In this document: positions 12,528 through 21,322 of the stretch, in pieces | Layout: each line of letters opens with the position of its first letter | Numbering within the stretch: the stretch's first letter is position 1 | Assembly (NCBI RefSeq): GCF_039134705.1 | Contig: NZ_CP146256.1 | Location: 868,001 to 932,000 of the forward strand | Length of the DNA: 64,000 bases | Reading direction: 5' to 3' | Source: Kineothrix sp. IPX-CK | Lineage (GTDB): Bacteria; Bacillota; Clostridia; Lachnospirales; Lachnospiraceae | Position numbers and translations under genes: made by a program | Notes under the pieces: generated by a model | What the model was told of the DNA's origin: nothing | Databases searched by the model: none | The model's input: the letters and a program-made list of their open reading frames with translations, nothing else

Positions 12528-13688
12528 ATGGCACTGCAGATCAGAAAGTTATATAACGAAGGGATGTCTTTGTATAAAATGAGATTGATTGCCGGAAAAA
12601 ACGGGCTGGATAATCTCGTCCAATGGGTTCATACGATCGAAGACGAAGAAGCCAGCAGCTTTTTGCATGGACAGGAGCTGGTTTTTACGGCAGGAATAAG
12701 AAATAAAGATAAAAACTGGCTGCTCGACTTTGCAAAGCGATTAAACAGTGTAAGCACAAGTGCATTTGTCATAAACCTGGGACCTCATATAGAAGAAGTG
12801 CCTCAGGAAGTGATCGATTTCTGCAATGAGGTAAACATGCCTCTTTTTACCATTCCGTGGGAAATCAGATTGGTGGATGTAACAAGGAATTTTTGTGAAA
12901 AAATCATACATAGTGACAATATAGAAAATAGCCTGGCTTCTGCAATAAAGAATATATTATTCGAAATAGGTGATAAAGAGACTCAGATTCTTCAAATGGA
13001 GCGCTACGGATTTATGAGGGATAACGCCTTTTGCTTCCTATGTATTTCCGCAAAGGAGGATAATAACTCAGTCCTTACTGAAAAATATAAGAGACTTTCA
13101 AGATATGCGGAAAAGGCAGGAAGGTCTATAAGGGATTTGTTTATTCATTTTGTCTATAAGGAAGCGCTGATCCTTGTCCTGGTGGAATATTCGGAAGTAG
13201 AAGTGAATCATTTTCTGGATGATTTTATGTATAATATCAAAAACGCCAATGTAATGGCAGATATTTATATTGGTGTCAGCTCTATTATTTCAGGGATATC
13301 GGATCAGAGGAATAACTTTGAGAACGCTATTAATACCAATAAAATAGCGGTAAGAAATAATACATCGATAGTAAGATACGATAGGCTTGGCCTGACAAAG
13401 ATATTTATGGATGTGAAGGATAAAAATTTGTTATATGATTACTATTATACGATTATTGGAAAAATAGAGCAGTATGATAAGGAGAACGGTACCGGATTAC
13501 TGGATTTTCTGAAAATATATATCAGCTGTAACGGAAGTCCTCAGCTGGTCTCTGAAAAGCAATACATACATAGGAATACGGTAAACAATATGATTAAGAA
13601 AGTTGAAAGGATCACAGGGTATAATCTACTTAATCTGGAAGCAAAGGTTATATGTTCCATTGGACTTATGATAAAGGATGTTTTATAA
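12528..13688 (+). CDS. PucR-family transcriptional regulator
   Basis: The 386-residue product has the N-terminal PucR ligand-sensing domain (residues about 5-130, with GLDNLVQWVHTIEDEEASSFLHGQELVFT) and the C-terminal helix-turn-helix of the same family (about 325-380, with VSEKQYIHRNTVNNMIKKVERITGYNL). Family members often activate purine, ureide or amino-compound catabolism in response to a pathway molecule. It lies just upstream, in the same direction, of the aminotransferase/Urt-type importer/ureidase genes, which are its likely targets. The spacing to them (about 300 bases) contains several hairpins and a candidate promoter. A GGGAGGAG ribosome site supports the start. Confidence 0.9.
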   Translation: MALQIRKLYNEGMSLYKMRLIAGKNGLDNLVQWVHTIEDEEASSFLHGQELVFTAGIRNKDKNWLLDFAKRLNSVSTSAFVINLGPHIEEVPQEVIDFCNEVNMPLFTIPWEIRLVDVTRNFCEKIIHSDNIENSLASAIKNILFEIGDKETQILQMERYGFMRDNAFCFLCISAKEDNNSVLTEKYKRLSRYAEKAGRSIRDLFIHFVYKEALILVLVEYSEVEVNHFLDDFMYNIKNANVMADIYIGVSSIISGISDQRNNFENAINTNKIAVRNNTSIVRYDRLGLTKIFMDVKDKNLLYDYYYTIIGKIEQYDKENGTGLLDFLKIYISCNGSPQLVSEKQYIHRNTVNNMIKKVERITGYNLLNLEAKVICSIGLMIKDVL

Positions 13689-13720
13689 TAATTAGAAAAA
13701 ATGTGGTTATTGTTCACACA

Positions 13721-13838
13721 GTAGCTTAACACTTGCTGTTAAGCTACGTAAGAATATGATTCAAGAGATGATTTCTGCTTCGCGGAGCGAATTTAAATGC
13801 AGAAATCATGCGTTACTGTTAACGAAGTGAACAGTAAC
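13721..13838. repeat. Three tandem hairpins downstream of pucR-type gene
   Basis: Three perfect inverted repeats follow one another: GTAGCTTAAC/GTTAAGCTAC (13721-13747, loop 7), ATGATTTCTGC/GCAGAAATCAT (13768-13809, enclosing a smaller TTCGC/GCGAA hairpin at 13779-13791), and GTTACTGTT/AACAGTAAC (13812-13838). None has a T-run. The third shares AGTGAACAGTAA with an inverted repeat at 36946-36974, suggesting a dispersed hairpin family. Confidence 0.75.
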
Positions 13839-13878
13839 AAAATGTGCATTAGCACAATAAATACTATGCAATTATACG

Positions 13879-13907
13879 TTGTAATAATAAAAACGCCGTA
13901 TTATAAT
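13879..13907 (+). promoter_or_regulatory. Candidate promoter for ureido-compound operon
   Basis: TTGTAA (13879-13884) and a perfect TATAAT (13902-13907) have a 17-base spacer. Transcription would start near 13914, only about 20 bases before the terminator-like hairpin at 13933. Confidence 0.55.
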
Positions 13908-13932
13908 ATGTACATAATAAAGAAAAGCAGAG

Positions 13933-13970
13933 AGGCTTGGTCATATGAATATGTCCGGGCCTTTGTTTTT
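13933..13970 (+). terminator. Terminator-like hairpin directly before an RBS
   Basis: AGGCTTGG (13933-13940) pairs with CCGGGCCT (13955-13962) with two G-U pairs, with an extra CAT/ATG inside, then TTGTTTTT (13963-13970). The AGGAGG ribosome site of the aminotransferase gene follows at once (13971-13976). This could stop transcripts from upstream or act as an attenuator in the leader of the operon. Confidence 0.7.
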
Positions 13971-13984
13971 AGGAGGATGCTATT

Positions 13985-15310
13985 ATGAACGGTTTTGACA
14001 TCAGAAACAAGCAGAAAAAGTATAATTTGCAGTCTTGGAGCAAGCAGGGGGGAATCAACCCTATTTCCGTAGAAAAAGCAGACGGTATTTACTTTTGGGA
14101 TTACGAAGGGAACAAATACACCGATATGTCTTCTCAGTTAGTGAATATGAATGTAGGATTCGGCAATAAAAAAATAGGAGATGCTATTAAAGAACAAGTG
14201 GATCAATATTGTTTTGTAGGTCCTTCCTATGGAGCTGAATCGAGAGCGCAGTTAGCTGAAAAGATCGTGAATTTATTACCGGACAATTTCGGAAAGATAT
14301 TTTTTACTAATGCGGGTGCGGATGCCAATGAGAACGCAGTGAAGATAGCAAGGATGTTTACCGGGAAGAATAAGATACTCAGCCGATATAGAAGTTATCA
14401 TGGTTCCTCCTTCGGTGCAGGCAATTTAACGGGAGAGCCTAGAAGATATACGTTGGAGCCGGGAATTCCCGGATTTATTAAATTTTTTGATCCATATATT
14501 TATAGAGAAGCAATTGCATTTGCCTCGGAAGAAGAGGCGAGCAAATACTATCTGACTAAGTTAGAAGAACAGATTCAATACGAAGGTGCAAATCAAATAG
14601 CCGCAATTGTAATGGAAACGATCACAGGCTCAAACGGTGTCATTATACCGCCCGAAGGATACATGCCCGGAGTCAGGGCTCTTTGCGACAAATATGGTAT
14701 TCTGATGATTTGCGATGAAGTGATGACTGGCTGGTGCAGAACGGGCAAAATGTTCGCTTTTGAACATTTCGAAATCAAACCGGATATCATAACCTTTGCG
14801 AAGGGGGTTACCTGTGGTTATGTTCCTCTTGGAGGAGTAGCGGTATCTGCTGAAATTGCAGAATATTTCGATGAGCACCTTCTGTCCTGCGGACTGACCT
14901 ACAGTGGACATCCTTTAGCCTGTGCGGCAGGAGTGGCTTGTATTGATTATTATGAAGAAGAGAATATTTTAGATAATGTGAATGCGGTAGGCAAGGTTCT
15001 GGGTGAGCATTTGGAAGAGATGAAAAGGGCACATCCGTGCGTTGGGGATGTGAGGTATATCGGCTTATTCTCAGCGGTAGAGCTGGTAAAGAGCAAAGAG
15101 ACAAAGGAAGCGATCGTTCCTTACGGAAATGATCCTCAGGGAATCATGGGAAGAATAGTAGGAATGTTAAAAGAGCGTAAATTTATGACCTATTCACATG
15201 AAAATATGATTTTAGTCTGTCCGCCGCTGATTATTACGGAGAGTCAGCTCATAGAAGAATTGGAAAAGCTGGATGAGGTACTAGACATCGTTGACAGAGA
15301 TTTTATATAA
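13985..15310 (+). CDS. Class III (omega-amino acid type) aminotransferase
   Basis: This PLP enzyme of the class III fold would move the amino group of a terminal amine (such as beta-alanine, taurine or GABA) to an oxo-acid. It has 441 residues, a normal length. The cofactor aspartate is in CDEVMTGW and the Schiff-base lysine is Lys273 in TFAKGVTCGYVPLGG. The N-terminal LQSWSKQGGINPISVEKADG block resembles the taurine/beta-alanine group. It heads a run with a Fe-type alcohol dehydrogenase and a ureidase, which suggests that its amino donor comes from a carbamoylated amino acid and that its aldehyde product is reduced by the next enzyme. Substrate choice among beta-alanine, taurine and similar amines cannot be settled from sequence alone. 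Confidence 0.88.
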   Translation: MNGFDIRNKQKKYNLQSWSKQGGINPISVEKADGIYFWDYEGNKYTDMSSQLVNMNVGFGNKKIGDAIKEQVDQYCFVGPSYGAESRAQLAEKIVNLLPDNFGKIFFTNAGADANENAVKIARMFTGKNKILSRYRSYHGSSFGAGNLTGEPRRYTLEPGIPGFIKFFDPYIYREAIAFASEEEASKYYLTKLEEQIQYEGANQIAAIVMETITGSNGVIIPPEGYMPGVRALCDKYGILMICDEVMTGWCRTGKMFAFEHFEIKPDIITFAKGVTCGYVPLGGVAVSAEIAEYFDEHLLSCGLTYSGHPLACAAGVACIDYYEEENILDNVNAVGKVLGEHLEEMKRAHPCVGDVRYIGLFSAVELVKSKETKEAIVPYGNDPQGIMGRIVGMLKERKFMTYSHENMILVCPPLIITESQLIEELEKLDEVLDIVDRDFI

Positions 15311-15360
15311 TTAGGAAACAGAGAGCAGTGCTTGTAATATAAGTATGGAAGGGAGGCAGG

Positions 15361-16515
15361 ATGGCATATCAATTTGTAGTGCCGGATCGTACTATTATTG
15401 GTGAGGATTCATTAAAACAATCGTTGCCGGCAATAAAAGCGATAGGAAAGAAAGCGCTGATCGTTACGGGAAAGGTGGTAACGAAAGCAGGAATAGTAAA
15501 TGTTCTGACAGACCTTCTGGAGCAGGAAGGCATATCATATGAGATATTTAATGAAATAACAAGCGAGCCTACGGACTATATGATAGAGCAGGGCGTTATG
15601 GTCTATAAGGACAAGGAATGTGATTTTATCATCGGTATCGGAGGCGGCAGCCCTTTGGATAGTGCAAAGGCGATAGGGGCGATGTCGGTGCTGGAAGGTA
15701 AGATTTCCGACTATTTAGGGAAAGAAATAGAGGGTGACTTTCCAGCCATGGTGTTAATACCCACTACGGCGGGTACCGGTTCGGAGGCAACAAAATTCAC
15801 GATCATCACTGATTCCAAAAGAGATGTAAAAATGCTGTTAAAGGGAGATGCATTATTGCCCAGATTAGCAGTGATCGATCCGTCACTTTCGATGTCCGCG
15901 CCAAAGAGCGTTACATCAGCGACAGGAATGGATGCGCTTACCCATGCGGTGGAATCCTATACATCGAGAAAAGGAAATCCGATAACGGATATCTTTGCAT
16001 TATCAGCTATAAAGAGAATCTTCACCTATCTGCCCATAGCATATTCAAATGGCGAAGATAAGAAGGCGAGAGAAGAACTGGCAATAGCGGCATACGAAGC
16101 GGGCATTTGCATTAACAATGCGTCTGTTACATTGATTCATGGGATGAGCAGACCGATAGGAGCCTTGTTCCATGTTCCCCACGGTGTATCTAATGCCATG
16201 ATAATCAAGGAAGGGCTGGCTTTCGCTTTGGATGGATGCTATGATAGGTTCGCGGATATAGCAAGGACAATCGGTGCCGCTGCCTATGAGGAGGCAGAGG
16301 AAACGGCTGCGAACGCATTCCTTAAGGTCTTGGAAGAACTGTGTATTACTGTTGAGATTCCTACATTGAGGGAATATGGCATAGACAAAGAAGACTTTGA
16401 GAAAAGGATAGACAAGATGGCTGAGGATGCCATGGCAAGCGGAAGTCCTTCCAATACGATAAAGAAAGTAAAGAAGGACGATCTAATTCAAATCTATAAG
16501 AAATTATGGGATTAA
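15361..16515 (+). CDS. Iron-type alcohol dehydrogenase (semialdehyde reductase?)
   Basis: The 384-residue product is a group III metal-dependent alcohol dehydrogenase. Visible features are the NAD-binding GIGGGSPLDSAKAIG segment, TAGTGSE, and metal ligands in VIDPSL, GMDALTHAVESY and the two histidines of GALFHVPHGVSNAM. Enzymes of this group reduce malonate semialdehyde, sulfoacetaldehyde, succinate semialdehyde or simple aldehydes. Placed 50 bases after a class III aminotransferase, it most likely reduces the aldehyde made by that enzyme, as in 3-hydroxypropionate or isethionate formation. A GGAAGGGAGG ribosome site supports the ATG. Confidence 0.9.
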   Translation: MAYQFVVPDRTIIGEDSLKQSLPAIKAIGKKALIVTGKVVTKAGIVNVLTDLLEQEGISYEIFNEITSEPTDYMIEQGVMVYKDKECDFIIGIGGGSPLDSAKAIGAMSVLEGKISDYLGKEIEGDFPAMVLIPTTAGTGSEATKFTIITDSKRDVKMLLKGDALLPRLAVIDPSLSMSAPKSVTSATGMDALTHAVESYTSRKGNPITDIFALSAIKRIFTYLPIAYSNGEDKKAREELAIAAYEAGICINNASVTLIHGMSRPIGALFHVPHGVSNAMIIKEGLAFALDGCYDRFADIARTIGAAAYEEAEETAANAFLKVLEELCITVEIPTLREYGIDKEDFEKRIDKMAEDAMASGSPSNTIKKVKKDDLIQIYKKLWD

Positions 16516-16531
16516 AATATTGACTTAAGCG

Positions 16532-16572
16532 AAGGAGCTCCGGTTATGATAGCCGTGAGTTCCTTTGTTTAT
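16532..16572 (+). terminator. Hairpin before urtA-like gene
   Basis: AAGGAGCTC (16532-16540) pairs with GAGTTCCTT (16557-16565) with one G-U pair, and an inner CGGTT/AGCCG extends the stem. The downstream TTGTTTAT is only partly T-rich. It may stop part of the transcript or protect the binding-protein message from decay. Confidence 0.55.
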
Positions 16573-16613
16573 ATATACTAATTACCACTCACATAACACA
16601 AGGAGGAGAAAAT

Positions 16614-17858
16614 ATGAAAAAGAAGATTTTATCGGTGTTAATGGCGGCAGTTATGGTTTTTTCATTGACAGCATGCGGTTCATCGGAACCGGCCGAAACG
16701 GAAGTAAGTGCGGGAAGCAGCGAGCAAGCTGCTGAGGATACGGAAAGTACCGAAGAGGTAAGCAATACGGAAAGTGATACAGAGGCAATAAAAATAGGTG
16801 TTCTTTTGAGCACAACAGGCAATTTCTCCATTTCGGAAACGCCCATGAAAAATGCGGCGCAGATGGCAATCGATGAGATTAATGAGGCGGGAGGAATTAA
16901 CGGGGCGCCTATTGAACCCATATATACTGACTATGGTTCCGATCCGGCCATGGCGGCGGAGAAAGCTCAAGAACTGATATTAAAAGACGAAGTTGTTGCA
17001 ATAGTCGGGACTAATTCATCGTCCACAAGATTAGCGGTTATCCCTACCATTGAACAGTATGATTCTCTGCTTGTATATAATACTTTTTATGAAGGAGAAA
17101 CACCGTCGGATAATGTCTTATATACCAATACCGTACCCAGTCAGCAGGTGGACGGATTTATACCGTATATTTTAGAGAACTTAGGCAAAAAGGTATATTT
17201 CGTAGGATCCGACTATGAATTTCCGAGAAATACGATTTCTTATGCGAAGGAGCTGGTGGAGGCTTCAGGAGGTGAAATCGCCGGAGAAGAATATGCACCG
17301 ACGGGAACCGATGATTTCTCATCCATAGTAAATAAGATCAAAGAGGCGGAGCCGGATGTGATTTTTTCGGCAGTCGCGGGAAATGATTCCGTTTATTTTT
17401 ATACAGACTGCGCTCAGTATGGACTGGACATGGAGACAACACCAATTTGTTCGGTTGCCTGCCATGAAGGTACCGTGAAAGGAATCGGGGAAGCGGCAAT
17501 TGGTTCCTATTCATGCTTTTCCTACTTCAATACGCTGGATACGGAGACAAATAAGGCATTTGTTGAAAAATATGAAAGCTTGTTCGGAACTGAAACTACA
17601 GTAAATAATGGAGCCGAAGCCACATACCATGGAGTTTATATGCTGGCAAAAGCAATAGAAAAAGCCGGTTCTACAGAGACTGCGGACATTGTAAACGCTG
17701 CTGCGGACATTGAAGTGGAAGCGCCGTCAGGAGTAATAAAAATGGATAAGGAAAATCATCATGCATGGCTGAATGTTTATATTGGTAAGGTCAATGAAAA
17801 TTTAACTTTTGATATCATTTCATCCTCTGATGGTCTGGTAGCACCTGTGGTAGATTAA
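16614..17858 (+). CDS. Urea/amide-type ABC importer, binding lipoprotein
   Basis: This is the extracellular ligand-binding lipoprotein of a branched-chain/urea family ABC importer. The signal peptide ends at the lipobox LTAC with Cys21, followed by an acidic Ser/Thr/Glu linker. The mature part is Peripla_BP_6/UrtA-like: FVGSDYEFPRNTISYAKE, DDFSSIVNKIKEAEPDVIF and, near the end, EAPSGVIKMDKENHHAW, which matches the urea and short-amide binding group better than leucine-binding LivJ. It begins the importer gene block and is followed by two permeases and two ATPases. With no urease in the window, a ureido compound is a better ligand guess than urea itself. Confidence 0.88.
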   Translation: MKKKILSVLMAAVMVFSLTACGSSEPAETEVSAGSSEQAAEDTESTEEVSNTESDTEAIKIGVLLSTTGNFSISETPMKNAAQMAIDEINEAGGINGAPIEPIYTDYGSDPAMAAEKAQELILKDEVVAIVGTNSSSTRLAVIPTIEQYDSLLVYNTFYEGETPSDNVLYTNTVPSQQVDGFIPYILENLGKKVYFVGSDYEFPRNTISYAKELVEASGGEIAGEEYAPTGTDDFSSIVNKIKEAEPDVIFSAVAGNDSVYFYTDCAQYGLDMETTPICSVACHEGTVKGIGEAAIGSYSCFSYFNTLDTETNKAFVEKYESLFGTETTVNNGAEATYHGVYMLAKAIEKAGSTETADIVNAAADIEVEAPSGVIKMDKENHHAWLNVYIGKVNENLTFDIISSSDGLVAPVVD

Positions 17859-17891
17859 TTTGAAAATGTAGGAAAAAGGAGTGGTGAAGCT

Positions 17892-18755
17892 ATGGAATTG
17901 CTTTTGTCACAGATAATTAACGGCATAAGCGGATCGGCTGAACTGTTTATCGTTGCAATTGGTTTGGTCATTATTTTCGGTATGCTGGATGTTGTAAATA
18001 TGGCGCATGGTGAGTTCGTTATGTTAGGAGCTTATTGCTCATGTGTATGTGTCAATCAGTTGGGAGTACCATTTTTCTTATCCATACCTGTCAGCTTTAT
18101 ATTTACAGCGATTTTAGGCATGATACTTGAACAGTTATTTATCAGGAAGTTATATGGTAAGGTGGCGGAAACATTACTTGTTACGTTTGCTCTGACTTAT
18201 ATCATCCCTCAAATTGTCAGGATATTGTTCGGACCTGAAAACCAGAATATCGAAAATCCTATAAAAGGAAGCATTAGCGCAGGTAAAATAACCGTTCCTT
18301 ATTATAATATTTTTATTATCGTAATGGCGGGAGTCATCCTGGCCGGAACCATATTCTTGTTTTATAAAACTAAATTTGGGATGCAGCTTAGAGCGATCAC
18401 ACAGAACAGAAAAATGTCGCAATGTCTGGGAATCAATTCCGATAAAGTGGATAGAATGACCTTCGCCTATGGCTGCGGCCTGGCAGGATTGGCCGGAGCA
18501 CTGCTGGCACCTATCTCCAGTGTCACGCCGGGTATGGGCACCGAATATGTGGTGGACAGCTTTCTGGTAGTTATACTTGGCGGCTTGAATTCGGTGATCG
18601 GCTCTTTCTGGGGAGCAGGTGTAATAGAAGAATCGATATCTGTCATGGCAGGGTATATGAGCCTTGTAACAGCAAAGCTTTTGATATTCATTGTAATAAT
18701 TATTTTAATCAGATTCAGACCGCAGGGTTTATTTTCCTCAAAGGATAAAAGATAA
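17892..18755 (+). CDS. Urea-type ABC importer permease 1 (UrtB-like)
   Basis: The 287-residue integral membrane protein belongs to the LivH/UrtB permease family. The N-terminal GLVIIFGMLDVVNMAHGEFVM and the ATP-coupling region GLAGLAGALLAPISSV are typical, as is the final RFRPQGLF. The predicted membrane segments alternate through the whole chain. It starts 33 bases after the binding protein with an AAAAGGAG ribosome site and is followed 23 bases later by its partner permease. Confidence 0.9.
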   Translation: MELLLSQIINGISGSAELFIVAIGLVIIFGMLDVVNMAHGEFVMLGAYCSCVCVNQLGVPFFLSIPVSFIFTAILGMILEQLFIRKLYGKVAETLLVTFALTYIIPQIVRILFGPENQNIENPIKGSISAGKITVPYYNIFIIVMAGVILAGTIFLFYKTKFGMQLRAITQNRKMSQCLGINSDKVDRMTFAYGCGLAGLAGALLAPISSVTPGMGTEYVVDSFLVVILGGLNSVIGSFWGAGVIEESISVMAGYMSLVTAKLLIFIVIIILIRFRPQGLFSSKDKR

Positions 18756-18778
18756 AAAACAGCTAATGGAGGCAGAAT

Positions 18779-19840
18779 ATGAAAGAAACAATAAAAAGTA
18801 TAACGGCGGATAAATATATTGTTGCAGGCTTGTTTCTTGTATTAGCAATTTTACCGGTGTTTTCATCCTTATATACAACACAGCTTATGGGGAAAATTAT
18901 TACATTTATCATACTGGCACTGGCTCTTGACATTTTGTGGGGGTATGGTGGATTAATGAATCTTGGTTTTGCGGTATTTTTTGGATTGGGAGGATATATC
19001 ACCGGCATAGCGCTCGCCTGCCGGAATGGTCTTCCCGCATTTATGAAAGCAGGGGGACTTGAAGAGCTGCCTTGGTTTTACAGGCCATTGGAGAATATGC
19101 AGGCGGCAATCGTGCTGTCTGTTCTCCTTCCGGCCCTGCTGGCTCTATTCTTAGGATATTTTATATTTACAAGTAAGATAAAGGGAGTATTTTTCAACTT
19201 AATTACGTTGGCATTTGCGGCCTTGTTCGAATTATTTATCAAGACAAATCAAGTATATACCGGCGGCTCCAGCGGAGTGAATGGTGTTGCGAAAGGATTG
19301 AAAGATATCGCTTTATTTGGAAATACAATTGACATCAGGGGCTGGTATTACATAGCATTTGTTTCATTGGTGATTATATATTTCTTTTGCCTGTGGCTGA
19401 CGGAAAGCAGATTTGGAAAAGTAGTCAAATCGGTTAGAGATAATGAAGCAAGACTACAGTTTTTGGGATATAATCCAGCAGTGTTTAAAATGGCCCTTTT
19501 TGCTATAGCCGGTGCCATAGCCGGTTTTGGCGGAGCTTTATATGTGCCCATTACTTCTTTTATTTCTATAGAGAATGCAGGAATTACTTTTTCTACTATT
19601 TTGCTTATCTGGCTGGCAGTAGGGGGCAGGGGCAGTCTGTCGGGAGCTATATTCGGAACGTTGACGGTCAGTCTGCTGCAAAGTAAGCTGTCCGGCGTAT
19701 TGGGAGACTTTTGGCAGATTGTTTTAGGCCTTTTACTTATAGCGATTGTCCTTATACTTCCAAAGGGAATAATAGGTACGATCATCGATATGCAGTATAA
19801 CAGCAGGATTGTAAAAGAACTGCAAAAAAAGGATAGGTAG
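18779..19840 (+). CDS. Urea-type ABC importer permease 2 (UrtC-like)
   Basis: The 353-residue permease pairs with the previous gene. The family signature GYGGLMNLGFAVFFGLGGY is near residue 60. The segment LPAFMKAGG...ELPWFYRPL is characteristic of UrtC rather than LivM, and is followed by SKIKGVFFNLITLAFAALF. The coupling region around AIAGAIAGFGGALY contacts the ATPase. The ATG has an ATGGAGG site. Its C-terminal LPKGIIG is typical of the family. Confidence 0.9.
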   Translation: MKETIKSITADKYIVAGLFLVLAILPVFSSLYTTQLMGKIITFIILALALDILWGYGGLMNLGFAVFFGLGGYITGIALACRNGLPAFMKAGGLEELPWFYRPLENMQAAIVLSVLLPALLALFLGYFIFTSKIKGVFFNLITLAFAALFELFIKTNQVYTGGSSGVNGVAKGLKDIALFGNTIDIRGWYYIAFVSLVIIYFFCLWLTESRFGKVVKSVRDNEARLQFLGYNPAVFKMALFAIAGAIAGFGGALYVPITSFISIENAGITFSTILLIWLAVGGRGSLSGAIFGTLTVSLLQSKLSGVLGDFWQIVLGLLLIAIVLILPKGIIGTIIDMQYNSRIVKELQKKDR

Positions 19841-19853
19841 GGTGGTTATTAAT

Positions 19854-20600
19854 ATGGCATATTTGGAATTGAAAAACCTCACAGTTGAATTTAATGGCTT
19901 TCGGGCCGTAAATGAAGTTAATCTGTCTGTTGAAAAGGGAGAACTGCGGGTCATCATCGGGCCTAACGGTGCCGGAAAAACAACGATTATCGATATGATT
20001 ACCGGTAAAACAAAGCCTACCTACGGAAGTGTGCTTCTTAACGGAGAGAGCATCGGGGGAAAAGACCCTTATAAAATATCCAATAAATATAAGGTCGGCA
20101 GAAAATTTCAGGGTCCGAATGTATTCGATTATATGACGGTATATGAGAACATAGAAGTAGCGCTATCGGGATATAACAGCCTAATAAAAACATTGACCTT
20201 TCGAAAGACCCGGGCGGTTAAAAATGAAATTGAAGATATTTTAAAAAAGATTAACTTATATGATGAAAGAAATGTCCTTCCGTCTTTCCTGTCGCACGGT
20301 CAGCGTCAATGGCTGGAAATGGGAATGATACTTGCACAAAAGCCGGAAGTTATTACTTTGGATGAGCCTACGGCCGGTATGTCCGCCGATGAGACATATA
20401 AAACGGGTGAGATGATAAAGACGATTATGAAAGGCAAAACGTTGATTGTTATCGAACACGATATAGACTTTGTGAAACAGATTGCTCAGACGGTGACGGT
20501 TCTCAGTCAGGGAGAAGTACTGGCAGAAGGAAGCTATAAAGAGATTACGGCCAATCCGGAGGTAATAAAAGTATATTTGAAGACCGACGAGGAGGAATAG
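19854..20600 (+). CDS. Urea-type ABC importer ATPase 1 (UrtD-like)
   Basis: This is a cytoplasmic ATPase of the LivG/UrtD group. I choose ATG 19854 (248 residues) over GTG 19842 because AGGGTGG sits at a good distance. The Walker A region ELRVIIGPNGAGKTT is the UrtD form; the ABC signature region is unusual, reading LSHGQRQWLEMG rather than LSGGQ, which is also typical of UrtD. Walker B is VITLDEPTAGMS, and VIEHDIDFVKQIA gives the H-loop. It would form a heterodimer with the next ATPase. Confidence 0.9.
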   Translation: MAYLELKNLTVEFNGFRAVNEVNLSVEKGELRVIIGPNGAGKTTIIDMITGKTKPTYGSVLLNGESIGGKDPYKISNKYKVGRKFQGPNVFDYMTVYENIEVALSGYNSLIKTLTFRKTRAVKNEIEDILKKINLYDERNVLPSFLSHGQRQWLEMGMILAQKPEVITLDEPTAGMSADETYKTGEMIKTIMKGKTLIVIEHDIDFVKQIAQTVTVLSQGEVLAEGSYKEITANPEVIKVYLKTDEEE

Positions 20601-20603
20601 ATT

Positions 20604-21299
20604 ATGCTTAAGGTAGAAAACGTATCGGTTAATTACGGCAAAAGCAGAGTTGTAAGCGAGGTATCCTTTCATGTGAAAAAAGAAGACAGTCTGGTAATTC
20701 TCGGACGCAATGGAGTAGGCAAGACGACTTTGCTAAAGAGTATTATTGGCCTTCTGAACCTAAAAGAAGGAAGCTTAACGCTGGAGGGTAAAGATATAAG
20801 CAGAATAAAGACATTTGAAAGGTCGCAAAGCGGTATTGCCTATGTACCCCAAGGAAGGGAGATCATTCCCCAGCTTACTGTTCAGGAGAATCTGGAACTG
20901 GGCGCTATGGCACATGCTGTCCAATATCATAAAAAAGTAGAGGAGATATTTGAATATTTTCCGATACTGTCACAGCATTTAAAGAGAAAAGGAGGAGTTC
21001 TCTCCGGCGGACAGCAGCAACAGCTTGCTATAGCCAGAGCCTTGATGGCAGATCCCCAAATACTTATTCTCGACGAACCTACGGAAGGCATTCAGCCCAA
21101 TACCGTATCGGAAATCGCAAATACGCTGGACAGATATCATAAAGAGAAGAAGGTTCCTCTTGTCATCGTGGAACAGAATCTGAAATTTGCCAGAAAAATA
21201 GGCAACAAATTTCTTATTATCCAAAAAGGGACCGTTGTGAATAAAGGAAGCATAGATGAGCTTACCGATGATATAAGCAAAAAATACTTAAGTGTGTAA
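20604..21299 (+). CDS. Urea-type ABC importer ATPase 2 (UrtE-like)
   Basis: The second ATPase, 231 residues, matches the UrtE/LivF group: Walker A ILGRNGVGKTTLLKSIIGLL, then GIAYVPQGREIIPQLTVQENL, signature LSGGQQQQLAIARAL, Walker B LILDEPTEGIQP and VIVEQNL. It starts 3 bases after the preceding stop with GAGGAGG upstream. Together the five genes from 16614 to 21299 give a complete importer. Confidence 0.9.
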   Translation: MLKVENVSVNYGKSRVVSEVSFHVKKEDSLVILGRNGVGKTTLLKSIIGLLNLKEGSLTLEGKDISRIKTFERSQSGIAYVPQGREIIPQLTVQENLELGAMAHAVQYHKKVEEIFEYFPILSQHLKRKGGVLSGGQQQQLAIARALMADPQILILDEPTEGIQPNTVSEIANTLDRYHKEKKVPLVIVEQNLKFARKIGNKFLIIQKGTVVNKGSIDELTDDISKKYLSV

Positions 21300-21322
21300 G
21301 TACAGGGTCAGGGAGGAAGAAT

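Noticed and set aside
13797..13988. 63-codon frame in the hairpin-rich spacer
   Set aside because: It runs through the hairpins, promoter and terminator and past the start of the aminotransferase gene; no ribosome site.
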